Shown in pieces: positions 13,521-21,812 of a stretch of DNA of 23,554 bases. The notes below the pieces were generated by a model, which saw only the letters and a list, made by a program, of their open reading frames with translations, was not told the origin of the DNA and did no database searches. Each line of letters starts with the position of its first letter. Position 1 is the stretch's first letter. Made by a program: the position numbers and the translations under genes. The DNA is taken from NCBI GenBank assembly GCA_002390845.1, contig DGQT01000108.1, positions 1 through 23,554 of the forward strand. Reading direction: 5' to 3'. The DNA comes from Chitinophagaceae bacterium UBA4407 (lineage in GTDB: Bacteria; Bacteroidota; Bacteroidia; Chitinophagales; Chitinophagaceae).

Positions 13521-15116
13521 CTACTTTACTAACCCAAAAACTATCAAACTACTTCCTGCTGCTATAGCGATGCGCTGATTACCATTTACATTAAACGACA
13601 TAGGGTTTGAAAGTATTTGTCCGCCTGTTTGAAACTGCCATTTTGATTTTCCTGTTACTGCATCCAATGCATAAAAATTGCCTTCTACACTTCCTCCAAA
13701 AACGAGACCGCCTGCAGTAGATAATAAGCCGGACCATGGTGGCGATTGTAATTTGAACTCCCATTTAATGGTTCCCGTTGCAGGGTCCAAAGCCTTTACA
13801 GCGCCATAAGCATTATCGCCGGGCAACAGTTGTTCGCCTCCACCCATAAAATACTGACCGGGTTTATACTCTGCTTCTTTCTTAAAATACAGAGAGCCCA
13901 TCTCTCTTACAGACACATAAAACATTCGCGAAGTTTTGCTGTAAGAAGGACTGAACCAATTGGTGGCGCCCTGCAAACTTGGGTAAACAAGATTTCCTTT
14001 TTCAGTAGGTTCTTTACCGGGAATGATAATAGGTTTTCCTTTTGCATCAAGACCGCTTGCCCATGTTTCTTTTGCATAAGCTTTGCCAGCTAAAAATTCT
14101 CCTGTTTTGCGGTCGAGCAAATAATAGAACCCGTTGCGATTGGCTGTGGCTAAGGCTTTTCGGATGACGCCATTTATTTTTACATCGATCAATACGGGAA
14201 TTTGATTGGCATCCCAATCATGTGTATCGTGCGGCGTGAATTGAAAATACCAGGCCATCTTGCCTGTTGTTGGGTTGATGGCAAGCACGGAACAGGTATA
14301 TAGATTATCGCCTTTCCTGTTATCACCATTCCAGTCGGGACCGGGATTGCCAATGCCCCAATAAAGCAGGTTTAATTCTTTATCGTACGAGCCGGGCACC
14401 CATGTAGGAGCGCCACCTGTTTTCCAGCTATCGCCCTGCCATGTTTCATTACCTGGCTCTCCTTTGCCGGGAATAGTATTTAATCGCCATTCTCTTTTAC
14501 CTGTCTTTGCGTTGAATGCATCTAAGAAACCACGGATACCTGCTTCACCACCACTGATGCCGATGATGATTTTACCATCAATGGCGACAGGTGCGCAGGT
14601 TATAGCATAACCCAATTTATTATCACCAACAATTACGCTCCATTTTAATGCGCCTGATTTTGCATCGAGACAAATAAGATGCGCATCCAATGTTCCTATG
14701 TAAACATTGTTATCAAGTATTGCAACGCCCCTGTTTACGGGACCGAAGCCGAGAAACTTTACGTCTTTAGGCATATCAGGTGTGTAGGTCCAGATCTTTC
14801 TGCCGGTAGCAACATCGAGTGCTGTAACAGTACTTGGTGGCTCAGAAATATACATGATCTTGTCAGCTACAATTGGTGTTGTTTCAAATGGTCCTTGTGG
14901 GTTTCGCAATTGATAGATCCATACCGGTGCAAGCTTTTGAACATTGTTTGTATTGATCTGTTGCAAAGGAGAAAACCTTGTAGAGGAATAGTTGCCTGAA
15001 TAGGTAAGCCAGTTGCCCGGTTCATTTTCTGCATTGGCTATTCTTTGATAGCTTACCTGCGAAAAAATCTGAGCTGAAAAAAATAAACTTATGGTGATTG
15101 ATAAAATAGTTTTCAT
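13521..15116 (-). CDS. PQQ-dependent quinoprotein dehydrogenase
   Basis: An eight-bladed beta-propeller dehydrogenase with a signal peptide (to about residue 20, ending IFSQ), acting in the periplasm. It lacks its own heme domain. PQQ contacts are seen at E78 in FETTPIVADKIMY, the GGEAGIRGF motif (189-197) matching GAEFGVRGY-type loops, WGIGNPGPDW, and HDTHDWD (296-302), which supplies the catalytic aspartate. W-docking repeats such as ALDVATGRKIWTY, CLDAKSGALKW and ALDPATGTIKWEF mark the blades. The vicinal disulfide of methanol dehydrogenases is absent. Its ATG overlaps the stop of the upstream cytochrome c gene by four bases, so the cytochrome is its probable electron acceptor. The substrate alcohol or sugar is not evident. 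Confidence 0.92.
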   Translation of the reverse strand: MKTILSITISLFFSAQIFSQVSYQRIANAENEPGNWLTYSGNYSSTRFSPLQQINTNNVQKLAPVWIYQLRNPQGPFETTPIVADKIMYISEPPSTVTALDVATGRKIWTYTPDMPKDVKFLGFGPVNRGVAILDNNVYIGTLDAHLICLDAKSGALKWSVIVGDNKLGYAITCAPVAIDGKIIIGISGGEAGIRGFLDAFNAKTGKREWRLNTIPGKGEPGNETWQGDSWKTGGAPTWVPGSYDKELNLLYWGIGNPGPDWNGDNRKGDNLYTCSVLAINPTTGKMAWYFQFTPHDTHDWDANQIPVLIDVKINGVIRKALATANRNGFYYLLDRKTGEFLAGKAYAKETWASGLDAKGKPIIIPGKEPTEKGNLVYPSLQGATNWFSPSYSKTSRMFYVSVREMGSLYFKKEAEYKPGQYFMGGGEQLLPGDNAYGAVKALDPATGTIKWEFKLQSPPWSGLLSTAGGLVFGGSVEGNFYALDAVTGKSKWQFQTGGQILSNPMSFNVNGNQRIAIAAGSSLIVFGLVK

Positions 15117-15934
15117 TGATTTCCAGATTTATAAAGAAAGGCAACAAGATTTTCGATTTCTTTATCGCTTAATTTGGTTTTAAAGGATGGCATTAACGAT
15201 TGCCCGTATTGTTTTTCTACAGACTTTAATTCGTCTTTATTAAATGAGTAATAATTGTTGGCTGCATCTTTTAACTGTATGCTGTAAGTGTCTTCGTTGA
15301 TGCGTAGGCCAGTAATTGCTGTTCCATCATTCGTAATAATTTTTATGGGCAGGTAAAGCGAGAAGCCATAACCATTATCAATGTCTGTGCTCTCCGGCAA
15401 TGTTGCAGCAGGATCAATGATTGCCTGCTTAAGATAAGCTGCATTGCGGCTGGCGCCTATTTCTGAAAGTTCTGGTCCTATACTGTTTCCTTCACCATTC
15501 ATAATGTGACAGCTTGCGCAACCAGCGCTTGCATAAACCTTTCTGCCTGCTGCAGAATCTCCTTTAGGTGTTTCTTTTCCCTGGTTTTTCAGATAGTTGA
15601 TGTATGCATATAACTGATGGCAATCTGTATCAGTGATTGCCCAGTTTGATGGCATGCCTGTTCCTGCGATGCCAAATTCAACCACATTAATAAAAGAGGC
15701 AATATCGCTAACGTGTTTAAGTTTCGGTCGTTTAAGCGAAGGCCCCGTTAATCCTGATGCATCCATACCATGACAACGTACACAACTGGCTTCGAAAGTT
15801 TTTTTCCCTTCTAAAACTGAGTCGGGCAAATTAGCGGCGACAGATGGTAGTTCGTTTAGTTTGTTGTTGTTATCGCATGCTGCGAATGCAATAAGTATGA
15901 TGATATAAAAAAGGGGTTGGCGGATTCTATACAT
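15113..15934 (-). CDS. Diheme cytochrome c lipoprotein
   Basis: 273 residues from the ATG at 15934. A longer frame starts at 15985 but only this start puts a lipoprotein signal (FYIIILIAFAAC, lipid Cys 20) at the N terminus. The first heme site is CVRCH (51-55) with candidate ligand M92 in GTGMPSNW. The second is CASCH (137-141) followed by GEGNSIGPELSEIG and a beta-rich tail (TAITGLRINEDTYSIQLKD ... GQSLMPSFKTKLSDKEIENLVAFL) of the heme-binding type common in Planctomycetes and Verrucomicrobia (TIGR02603-like). It is translationally coupled to the PQQ dehydrogenase and likely passes electrons from it to the respiratory chain. Confidence 0.9.
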   Translation of the reverse strand: MYRIRQPLFYIIILIAFAACDNNNKLNELPSVAANLPDSVLEGKKTFEASCVRCHGMDASGLTGPSLKRPKLKHVSDIASFINVVEFGIAGTGMPSNWAITDTDCHQLYAYINYLKNQGKETPKGDSAAGRKVYASAGCASCHIMNGEGNSIGPELSEIGASRNAAYLKQAIIDPAATLPESTDIDNGYGFSLYLPIKIITNDGTAITGLRINEDTYSIQLKDAANNYYSFNKDELKSVEKQYGQSLMPSFKTKLSDKEIENLVAFLYKSGNQ

Positions 15935-16055
15935 CGGTAAATGTATTGGCTGATTAATGAATGTTGATGGAAATGAATGTATCACAATATACGAAGTGAC
16001 GGGAGTATCAGCAGATTTTTTCTTTTCAGTTAACGTGTTTATTACATTGAATATT

Positions 16056-16140
16056 CGCTACGGTAAAAGCTCCGTATATAATCAAACCGTACAAGTGAGT
16101 GACACAACTAAAGATGCATGAAGTGATCATGCCCGGCTTA
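16056..16140 (+). repeat. Dispersed intergenic repeat, copy E9 (type B), overlapping the DedA stop
   Basis: This is the best full-length copy. Distal arm CGCTACGGTAAAAGCTC, AATCAAACC, then the exact core GTACAAGTGAGTGACACAAC (16089-16108), then TAAAGATGCATGAAG and ATGCCCGGCTTA. The final TTA (16138-16140) is the stop codon of the minus-strand DedA gene. Confidence 0.85.
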
Positions 16141-16791
16141 TTCCTGTATTTTTCCCGCCTTTTTAAATTCTCTGATAATGCGGATAACAACAGGTGTGGT
16201 TACTGCCAGAATAATACCCGCAGTTATATAGCCCATATATTCTTTTAAAGCAGGTATGCTTCCAATTAAATAACCTGCAAAAAGAAACACCGGTACCCAT
16301 GCAACCGAGCCTATAAAAACAAAAAATAAAAAGCGACTGAAAGGCATCTTTACCATACCGGCAACAATGGGTGCGAACGTTCTTGTGATGGGTAAAAACA
16401 ATCCTGCTGTTAATGCAAACTGCCCATACTTTCTATAAAAATGTTCTGCTGCTGCAAGGTGCTTCTGACTAAAAAATTTTGAATCTTTTTTCTTGCGCAA
16501 CAATGGTCCTGTTTTTAGCCCGAACCAGTAACCCGTAATACAACCCGCAACAGAAGCAATGATCATACAAGCACATACAATAAAAATATTGTGCTGCAGT
16601 TGGCCGGTTGCAACAAACATACCCCCTGTAAAAAGGAATGCACCGCTTGGTAAAAAGAAACAAAAAAACAACCCGGTTTGTGCGTATACTGCAAGAAACA
16701 TAATGAGCATGCCACCATACAGGATAATGGTTTCAGGATCGAACACAGATAACAGCGTTCCCTGTAAGCCGGCGTAATTAATAAAAATCAT
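16138..16791 (-). CDS. DedA-family membrane protein (SNARE-associated/VTT domain)
   Basis: 217 residues with about five hydrophobic segments and two re-entrant-looking stretches. DedA proteins support membrane homeostasis; several bacterial members flip undecaprenyl phosphate or phosphatidylethanolamine. Family marks are GCITGYWFGLKTGP (83-96), FYRKYGQFALTAGLFLPITR with R137, and TFAPIVAGMVKMPFSRF. In the first re-entrant motif, where most members have PG(D/E) or PSD, this protein reads FLPSGAFLFTGG (46-57), so the usual acidic residue is glycine. Both ends are bordered by inward-facing repeats E9 and E10, and E9 supplies the stop codon. Confidence 0.93.
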   Translation of the reverse strand: MIFINYAGLQGTLLSVFDPETIILYGGMLIMFLAVYAQTGLFFCFFLPSGAFLFTGGMFVATGQLQHNIFIVCACMIIASVAGCITGYWFGLKTGPLLRKKKDSKFFSQKHLAAAEHFYRKYGQFALTAGLFLPITRTFAPIVAGMVKMPFSRFLFFVFIGSVAWVPVFLFAGYLIGSIPALKEYMGYITAGIILAVTTPVVIRIIREFKKAGKIQE

Positions 16792-16863
16792 TGAATATTT
16801 TATACATGCACTTTATATAAACAACCACGAATGTAACTGATTAATTTCCGGCATAAATTATTT

Positions 16864-16952
16864 GCCGGACATTGGAATATCATGGCATCGTTCCTTGTGT
16901 CACTCACTTATACGTTCCGATATGGTATTCAGCTTTTATTGCAGCGAAGATT
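16864..16952 (-). repeat. Dispersed intergenic repeat, copy E10 (type B)
   Basis: The plus strand shows CTTGTGTCACTCACTTATAC at 16894-16913, one substitution from the type B core in the GTAC end and one in AAC. The gene-proximal arm GCCGGACATTGGAATATCAT faces the DedA start 72 bases away. The distal arm AGCTTTTATTGCAGCGAAG agrees with E11 and E12. Confidence 0.8.
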
Positions 16953-17016
16953 GAAAAGATTGTCACACAATGCTGAACTTGATTCAGGATCAATTTAAGG
17001 CTCCTCACAAAACAGT

Positions 17017-17064
17017 AAAAGAAAATCTGGGTTACAACGCTCGTTATAACCCAGGTTTTCTTTT
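17017..17064. terminator. Bidirectional intrinsic terminator
   Basis: Two 23-base arms, 17017-17039 and 17042-17064, are complementary at all but two positions. The inner stem CTGGGTTACAACG pairs with CGTTATAACCCAG around a two-base gap, and the outer part is AAAAGAAAA against TTTTCTTTT. Each strand therefore ends the stem in a T-rich run. It lies about 60 bases beyond the stop of the T9SS protein gene and should end that transcript. Confidence 0.85.
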
Positions 17065-17124
17065 TTAAAATAATGATATATTTCTGTGACTGGTAACAAC
17101 TTACAGCAAAGGCAATAATGCTGT

Positions 17125-18603
17125 TTAGTTTACAAAAAGCAGTTGCTTTTGCAATTGATTGGCCCACGATATATGAACAATGTATATTCCTTTTGTAATG
17201 GAAGGCAGTTGAATTTTTTGGGCGCCCTGCATTTGAATTTGTTTTGTTATCAATAATTTTCCTGAGAGGTCGTATAATTTTAATTCTGCTTTTCCCGGTT
17301 TCAAAGTAGCGGAAGGAGTAACTGTAAAATAGTCTTTAGCAGGATTAGGCGATATAATGAACTTACCATTGCCTGAATTTGAAATACCGGCTGCACCGGC
17401 ATCTGCAACTGCGTTTACTTTCAGGTTGTTTTTTGCCGTAACCGTAACGTAGTAATTCAACCTGTTATTTTTGATGTTGATATTGTACGACGATGTAAGT
17501 TCATTGATGTTCGTTTTAATGTTATCATCCATTTCAGAACTTGCTTGCAGTTTACTTGCACGGCGGGCCTCCACTTGTGATTCAGTATTTAAAGTTGAAA
17601 TGGCACTTTGTAAAATGCAGCCATTGTGGGTATAGGTATTTCGGGTATTGGCTTCCCATGCGGCTGTAGTGTTGTTCCACAAATAAATAGTGTAGTGATA
17701 AACTGATCCGTCTGCGTAAAAATCCTGTGTTGCTTTGCTGTAATTGTACCATGTGTTTAAATTATAATCCCAATACTGGTTAATACCATTTTCAAACAAG
17801 GTATCGCTGTTAAAATTGATCAGCGTTCTCATTGAATTAACCCATGAGCCTACGCCGGTAATATAATTTTGACTGATATAATCCTGCGCCAAACTGCTTC
17901 CCGGAAAGTAATTGGTAAGATCCCTGAAGGTAACCACCCATTTTTGTGTAACATCATCCCAATAATACCCCAGTGAGTTTTGCTTTGCATAGTTGTTGCT
18001 GAAATTATAGTTGGTTTTATTGAACTTGGCCCATGCGTTATTTACCCACGAGTCAATTTCATTAAAGGTTAGCAGGTTCGCGGCGTTATACTGGTAAATA
18101 TTTCTCGATTGCTTTGCCCATGCACCGTTTATATAACGTTCGTAAACAAAGTATGTAATGTTTCCGGCAGTATTCAGGTTTTCAATATACCTCGATGAAT
18201 TTATCCAGGTGCCTGTGCTGATGCTCCATATTTTACTGGTAGCCGTAAAATCAGTTCCACCGTTTCCGTAGCTGGTATAAGTGTAAAGAGAAAGCCTGCC
18301 GTTTACCCACACATTGTTTACTGCATCCCAGTATTGATATAACCTTTCTGTAGCCCTGCCCAAATTGTCTTTTTTGTAAGTGTATTGAGAAGAATTTACC
18401 CATGCCGATAACGTAAGGTCCCATGTTTTATAAAGCTGTGAATCCATCTTGCAATTATCATCATAGTTTACAATCGCCAGAAAGTTGTTTTCCCATACAT
18501 TGTTCACGCTTATTTCAGTTAAAGTACTGTCAGTTGAATTTGCAGATACACGGGCAGTGCATAAAAGCATTGCAATAATAAGGGTAAAGTTTTTTGTTTG
18601 CAT
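17125..18603 (-). CDS. Secreted T9SS cargo protein with tandem aromatic repeats
   Basis: 492 residues. The signal peptide is MQTKNFTLIIAMLLCTARVSA. Residues of about 30-325 hold seven or eight diverged units of roughly 40 residues, each with a W-x-N-x-x-R/K-x-x-x-x-Y pattern (for instance AWVNSSQYTYKKDNLGRATE, VWVNGRLSLYTY, TWINSSRYIEN, AWAKQSRNIYQYNAANLL, TWYNYSKATQDFYADGS). A less ordered linker (about 330-410) precedes a type A T9SS sorting domain: FIISPNPAKDYFTVTPS, LYDLSGKLL, GIYIVHI. The protein should cross the outer membrane through the type IX system and be released or anchored. The repeat resembles YD-like surface repeats; I infer an adhesin or matrix role with low certainty. Confidence 0.9.
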   Translation of the reverse strand: MQTKNFTLIIAMLLCTARVSANSTDSTLTEISVNNVWENNFLAIVNYDDNCKMDSQLYKTWDLTLSAWVNSSQYTYKKDNLGRATERLYQYWDAVNNVWVNGRLSLYTYTSYGNGGTDFTATSKIWSISTGTWINSSRYIENLNTAGNITYFVYERYINGAWAKQSRNIYQYNAANLLTFNEIDSWVNNAWAKFNKTNYNFSNNYAKQNSLGYYWDDVTQKWVVTFRDLTNYFPGSSLAQDYISQNYITGVGSWVNSMRTLINFNSDTLFENGINQYWDYNLNTWYNYSKATQDFYADGSVYHYTIYLWNNTTAAWEANTRNTYTHNGCILQSAISTLNTESQVEARRASKLQASSEMDDNIKTNINELTSSYNINIKNNRLNYYVTVTAKNNLKVNAVADAGAAGISNSGNGKFIISPNPAKDYFTVTPSATLKPGKAELKLYDLSGKLLITKQIQMQGAQKIQLPSITKGIYIVHISWANQLQKQLLFVN

Positions 18604-18729
18604 CGAGTTGTTTTTTTAAAGAAGCCTAAATATAATTTGTATTCACTAAATCAAACTAATTTCTAAAAAGGAATATTATAAAACCGGTTTTTATTTACCG
18701 GACCTGATGAACACCCGGATGAAATTCTT

Positions 18730-18828
18730 TTGAGCCAAACTGAAGAATAAGCATGAAGCATTGTTGCGTCGCACGCTTGTACATTCTGATTTTCTTTTGA
18801 GCTTTTACTGCAGCGTAGATTAAAGCGG
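18730..18828 (-). repeat. Dispersed intergenic repeat, copy E11 (type A)
   Basis: The plus strand shows GTTGCGTCGCACGCTTGTAC at 18763-18782. The gene-proximal arm contains GAATAAGCATGAAGCATT (identical to E13) joined to TGAGCCAAACTG, the inverse of CAGTTTGGCTCA in E4. The distal arm ends AGCGTAGATTAAAGCGGA, identical to E12. Confidence 0.82.
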
Positions 18829-18867
18829 AGAGATCATCACCGCCGCCCAAAATCGAAACGCGCTCAG

Positions 18868-18910
18868 GATAAACTGCTACACATTGATGCCATGAAAGAG
18901 GAACTGCGAA
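18868..18910 (+). repeat. Partial arm of the dispersed repeat
   Basis: CTACACATTGATGCCATGAA reproduces the end of a type B core plus the GATGCCATGAA arm seen in E8 and E10, but the rest of the core and the distal arm are not recognisable. It abuts the left inverted repeat of the element at 18915-19229. Confidence 0.5.
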
Positions 18911-18914
18911 ACGA

Positions 18915-19229
18915 TCCCGATAGCTATCGCATACGCGTCAAGCTAAAATTTAGTATTATAAGCTGAAACATATATCTGTGCAGGGTTTCCAGCATTTTAT
19001 ACTGCCGTTTCCATCGTGCTTTATAATACCCGTCCCTGCATAAGGCGCCTCAGCCGGTTCGGTTCAGGCAAAGCCGGAATTGCTGCGATGGCGTAGCCAT
19101 ATCGCAGCAAAGAAGCGGGTGCAGCGCCGTTGCAGGGACAATGCCATGCGGCAATGAGCACTAAAAGCTTTGTATTTAAAAGTTGTTAAAACAAAAACTA
19201 GCTTGACGCTAATGCGATAGCTATCGGGA
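18915..19229. repeat. 315-bp element bounded by 31-base inverted repeats (MITE-like)
   Basis: 18915-18945 and 19199-19229 are inverse copies at 29 of 31 positions, beginning TCCCGATAGCTATCGCAT and ending GCGTCAAGCTA on the inward strand. The interior is more GC-rich than its surroundings. It contains a strong hairpin at 19080-19110 (TTGCTGCG and ATGGC stems, GTA loop) and repeated TGCAGGG/CCCTGCA blocks. There is no transposase. It could be a miniature element or a structured RNA; both are inferences. Confidence 0.65.
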
Positions 19230-19388
19230 AACAAAAGCCCAATAGCAGTACTTGAACTTCGTACATAAATAGCACTCCACCTTTCAACCACTTAGCAAAC
19301 CGCTTAACCAAAATGTATCCTAAAATATTAAGAATCTGTCATATCTACGAAATTGTTCGTTAATTTAATCGCACCGAAATCTACCACT

Positions 19389-21779
19389 ATGTTTAAAAAT
19401 ATGCTTCGCGTTGCGCTGCGCAACTTCTTAAGAGATAAATGGTACAGCCTGCTGAATATTCTTGGGCTTACCATTGGTATTACTTTCAGTGTGTTCCTGG
19501 TCTTTTATATAAAAGACGAGCTAAGCTATGATAAGTATAATGACAAGGCTGACAGGATTTGCCGCATCAATGCCTATGTAAAGGAGCCTGAAAAAGATAC
19601 GATGAAATGGGCTATTACGCCGTTTCCTATGGCGCAGGCATTAAGCAAAGATTATCCTGAAGTGGAAGAAGCAGTTCGTTTATGGAATAATGGCAAAACC
19701 ATGCTCAAGAACGGCAGCCAGCGTTTTTATGATGAGAAAATTTATTATGCTGACAGCAACCTGTTCAGGGTGTTTACACACAAGTTCATTGAAGGCAATG
19801 CGCAGACTGCATTGGTTGCGCCAAACTCTCTGGTGCTTACACAATCATTGGCTATAAAATATTTTGGCAACGGTGGCGGATATGTCGGTAAAACATTAGA
19901 GAACGCCAGCGGCGATGTATATAAAGTAACTGCTGTAATAAAAGATGTTCCAAAGAATTCGCATTTAATTTTTAACGCACTTATTTCAAGAAGTTCTTTG
20001 CCTGCAGATTTTGCCAACAACTGGGGTGGCTTTGGTTTCTACACGTATGTGTTGCTGAAGCCCAATGTAAATGTTGCTGCATTTGAAAAGAAGCTGGCAC
20101 CTGTGTATGAAAAATATCTTGCAACCATTTTTTCTCAGTTTAATATAAAGATGCGTTTTGGTGTGCAACCTGTTACCGCTATTCATCTGCACTCAGATAT
20201 GACGAACGAGCCGGAAGACCTTGGCAGCATGTCTTACATCTATATCTTTTCTGCAGTTGCCTTTTTTATGCTGCTGATTGCATGCATCAATTACATGAAC
20301 CTTACTACGGCACGTTCTGCAAGAAGGGCAAAAGAAATTGGCATAAGAAAAGTAACCGGCTCCAGTAAACAACAATTGGTAATACAGTTTCTTGTTGAAT
20401 CTACATTAACTGCACTGTTTGCTTTGTTGCTGAGCATTGGGTTCATTGCATTGTTCTTGCCAACCTTCAATACACTCGCCGGTAAATTCATTTCATTTAC
20501 TACATTGTTTCATCCCGACATGCTGTTCATTTTACTGGGCGTGATTGTTTTTGTGGGTGTTATCGGTGGAAGTTATCCTGCGTTTTACCTGTCGAAATTC
20601 AATCCAATATATGTATTAAAAGGAAGTCTTTCTAAAGGGTCGAGTAACGTAACGCTCCGGCGTGCATTGGTTGTAGTGCAATTCTCTATTTCCATGATCA
20701 TGCTGATCTGTACATGGGTTGTGTACGGACAAATGAATTACCTGCGCAATAAAGATCTTGGTTTCAACAAAGACCAGGTGCTAACTGTAGCGGCCAATTC
20801 CAATAAAGACCTCAGCAGCAACATCCGTTCCTTTAAAGATGAGGTTCGCAGCAATCCTCATGTAGTTTCTGTAAGCACTGCACAGGGTGTGCCGGGCGGC
20901 GGCATTCCTTTCAACCTGTTTTCTATTGAAACAAAAAATGGTTATACAGATAAAGGTGTTGATGTTTATTTTGGCGCAGATGAAGATTTTTTTAAAACAC
21001 TTGGAATAAAAATAGTAAAGGGAAGAAATTTCTCAGGGCTGCCCGATACACTGCGCAGTGTTATTGTAAATGAAACCATGGCAAAGGAATACGGATGGGG
21101 CGATAATGCTATTGGCAAAAAAATAAAATATGCCGGCGATACAAGCAAATTTTATCTTGAAGTGATTGGCGTAGTAAAAGACTTTAATCAAAAATCTTTA
21201 TACAATCCTGTAACCCCGTTAATGTTTCTTTACAGGCCCACCAACAACGTTATTCAGATAAAACTTGGTGCAAACAATATTGATGCAGGTATTGCATCAA
21301 TTGAAAAATCATGGAACAAATATTTTCCTGATCTGGCATTTGCTTATACATTTTTAGACCAGGATTTTAATTCGCAGTATGCCGCAGATCAGAACCGCGG
21401 TAAAATATTTACTGCATTCTCCGTGCTAACGATTCTCATTACCTGTCTTGGCCTGCTGGGGTTAATTGCATTCACTACACAGCAACGGCAAAAGGAAATA
21501 AGCATACGAAAAGTGATGGGTGCAAACGTATCGCAGCTTATACCACTTATTACAAGAAACTTCGTTGCGCTTGTGGCTTTATCATGTCTTATTGCATTTC
21601 CCGTTGCGTGGTATTTTATGAGCAACTGGTTAAAAATATTTCCATATAACACAGGGCTCAACATCATGCCATTCCTCTTATCGGCAATTACTGTGTTGGT
21701 TATAACATTAATCACAGTAACGTTCCATACACTACGTGCAGCAATAGCAAACCCGGTTAAGGCATTGAAGAACGAATAA
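19389..21779 (+). CDS. ABC transporter permease, MacB/FtsX type
   Basis: 796 residues from the ATG at 19389 (a TTG 36 bases earlier keeps the frame but adds a poor N terminus). MFKNMLRVALRNFLRDKWYS precedes span 1 (about 20-41) and a MacB periplasmic domain. A first FtsX three-span unit follows with RAKEIGIRKVTGSSKQQLV, then a second periplasmic domain after VVVQFSISMIMLICTWVVYG, and a second FtsX unit with RQKEISIRKVMGANVSQLI. This duplicated layout is the common Bacteroidota form of MacB-like permeases, which work as mechanotransmitters for efflux or lipoprotein release and need a separate ATPase. No ATPase or membrane-fusion protein is nearby, so the partner is encoded elsewhere. Confidence 0.93.
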   Translation: MFKNMLRVALRNFLRDKWYSLLNILGLTIGITFSVFLVFYIKDELSYDKYNDKADRICRINAYVKEPEKDTMKWAITPFPMAQALSKDYPEVEEAVRLWNNGKTMLKNGSQRFYDEKIYYADSNLFRVFTHKFIEGNAQTALVAPNSLVLTQSLAIKYFGNGGGYVGKTLENASGDVYKVTAVIKDVPKNSHLIFNALISRSSLPADFANNWGGFGFYTYVLLKPNVNVAAFEKKLAPVYEKYLATIFSQFNIKMRFGVQPVTAIHLHSDMTNEPEDLGSMSYIYIFSAVAFFMLLIACINYMNLTTARSARRAKEIGIRKVTGSSKQQLVIQFLVESTLTALFALLLSIGFIALFLPTFNTLAGKFISFTTLFHPDMLFILLGVIVFVGVIGGSYPAFYLSKFNPIYVLKGSLSKGSSNVTLRRALVVVQFSISMIMLICTWVVYGQMNYLRNKDLGFNKDQVLTVAANSNKDLSSNIRSFKDEVRSNPHVVSVSTAQGVPGGGIPFNLFSIETKNGYTDKGVDVYFGADEDFFKTLGIKIVKGRNFSGLPDTLRSVIVNETMAKEYGWGDNAIGKKIKYAGDTSKFYLEVIGVVKDFNQKSLYNPVTPLMFLYRPTNNVIQIKLGANNIDAGIASIEKSWNKYFPDLAFAYTFLDQDFNSQYAADQNRGKIFTAFSVLTILITCLGLLGLIAFTTQQRQKEISIRKVMGANVSQLIPLITRNFVALVALSCLIAFPVAWYFMSNWLKIFPYNTGLNIMPFLLSAITVLVITLITVTFHTLRAAIANPVKALKNE

Positions 21780-21812
21780 AGAATTCTGCATCGTAAATAT
21801 GCATTGGTAAGT

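Larger units (their letters stand above)
16792..17124. other. 333-bp intergenic region downstream of the T9SS protein, upstream of DedA
   Basis: It holds, from left, a 6-bp hairpin CCGGCA/TGCCGG (16848-16868), repeat E10, a short repeat-like palindrome GCTGAACTTGATTCAGGATC (16972-16991, CTGAA/TTCAG arms), and a strong bidirectional terminator at 17017-17064. No gene of convincing composition is present. Confidence 0.6.
18604..19388. other. 785-bp intergenic region made largely of repeats
   Basis: The largest gene-free stretch. It holds a small CCGGT/ACCGG hairpin (18684-18701), repeat E11, a partial arm of the same family (18868-18910), and a 315-bp element bounded by 31-base inverted repeats (18915-19229). 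Bases 19064-19291 form a 75-codon minus-strand frame, but it crosses the inverted repeat and a hairpin and has no family resemblance I can trust, so I do not call it a gene. Confidence 0.6.

Noticed and set aside
19064..19291. 75-codon minus-strand frame upstream of the ABC permease
   Set aside because: It crosses an inverted-repeat end and the 19080-19110 hairpin, is Arg/Ser/Phe-rich without domain features, and is better explained by the repeat.
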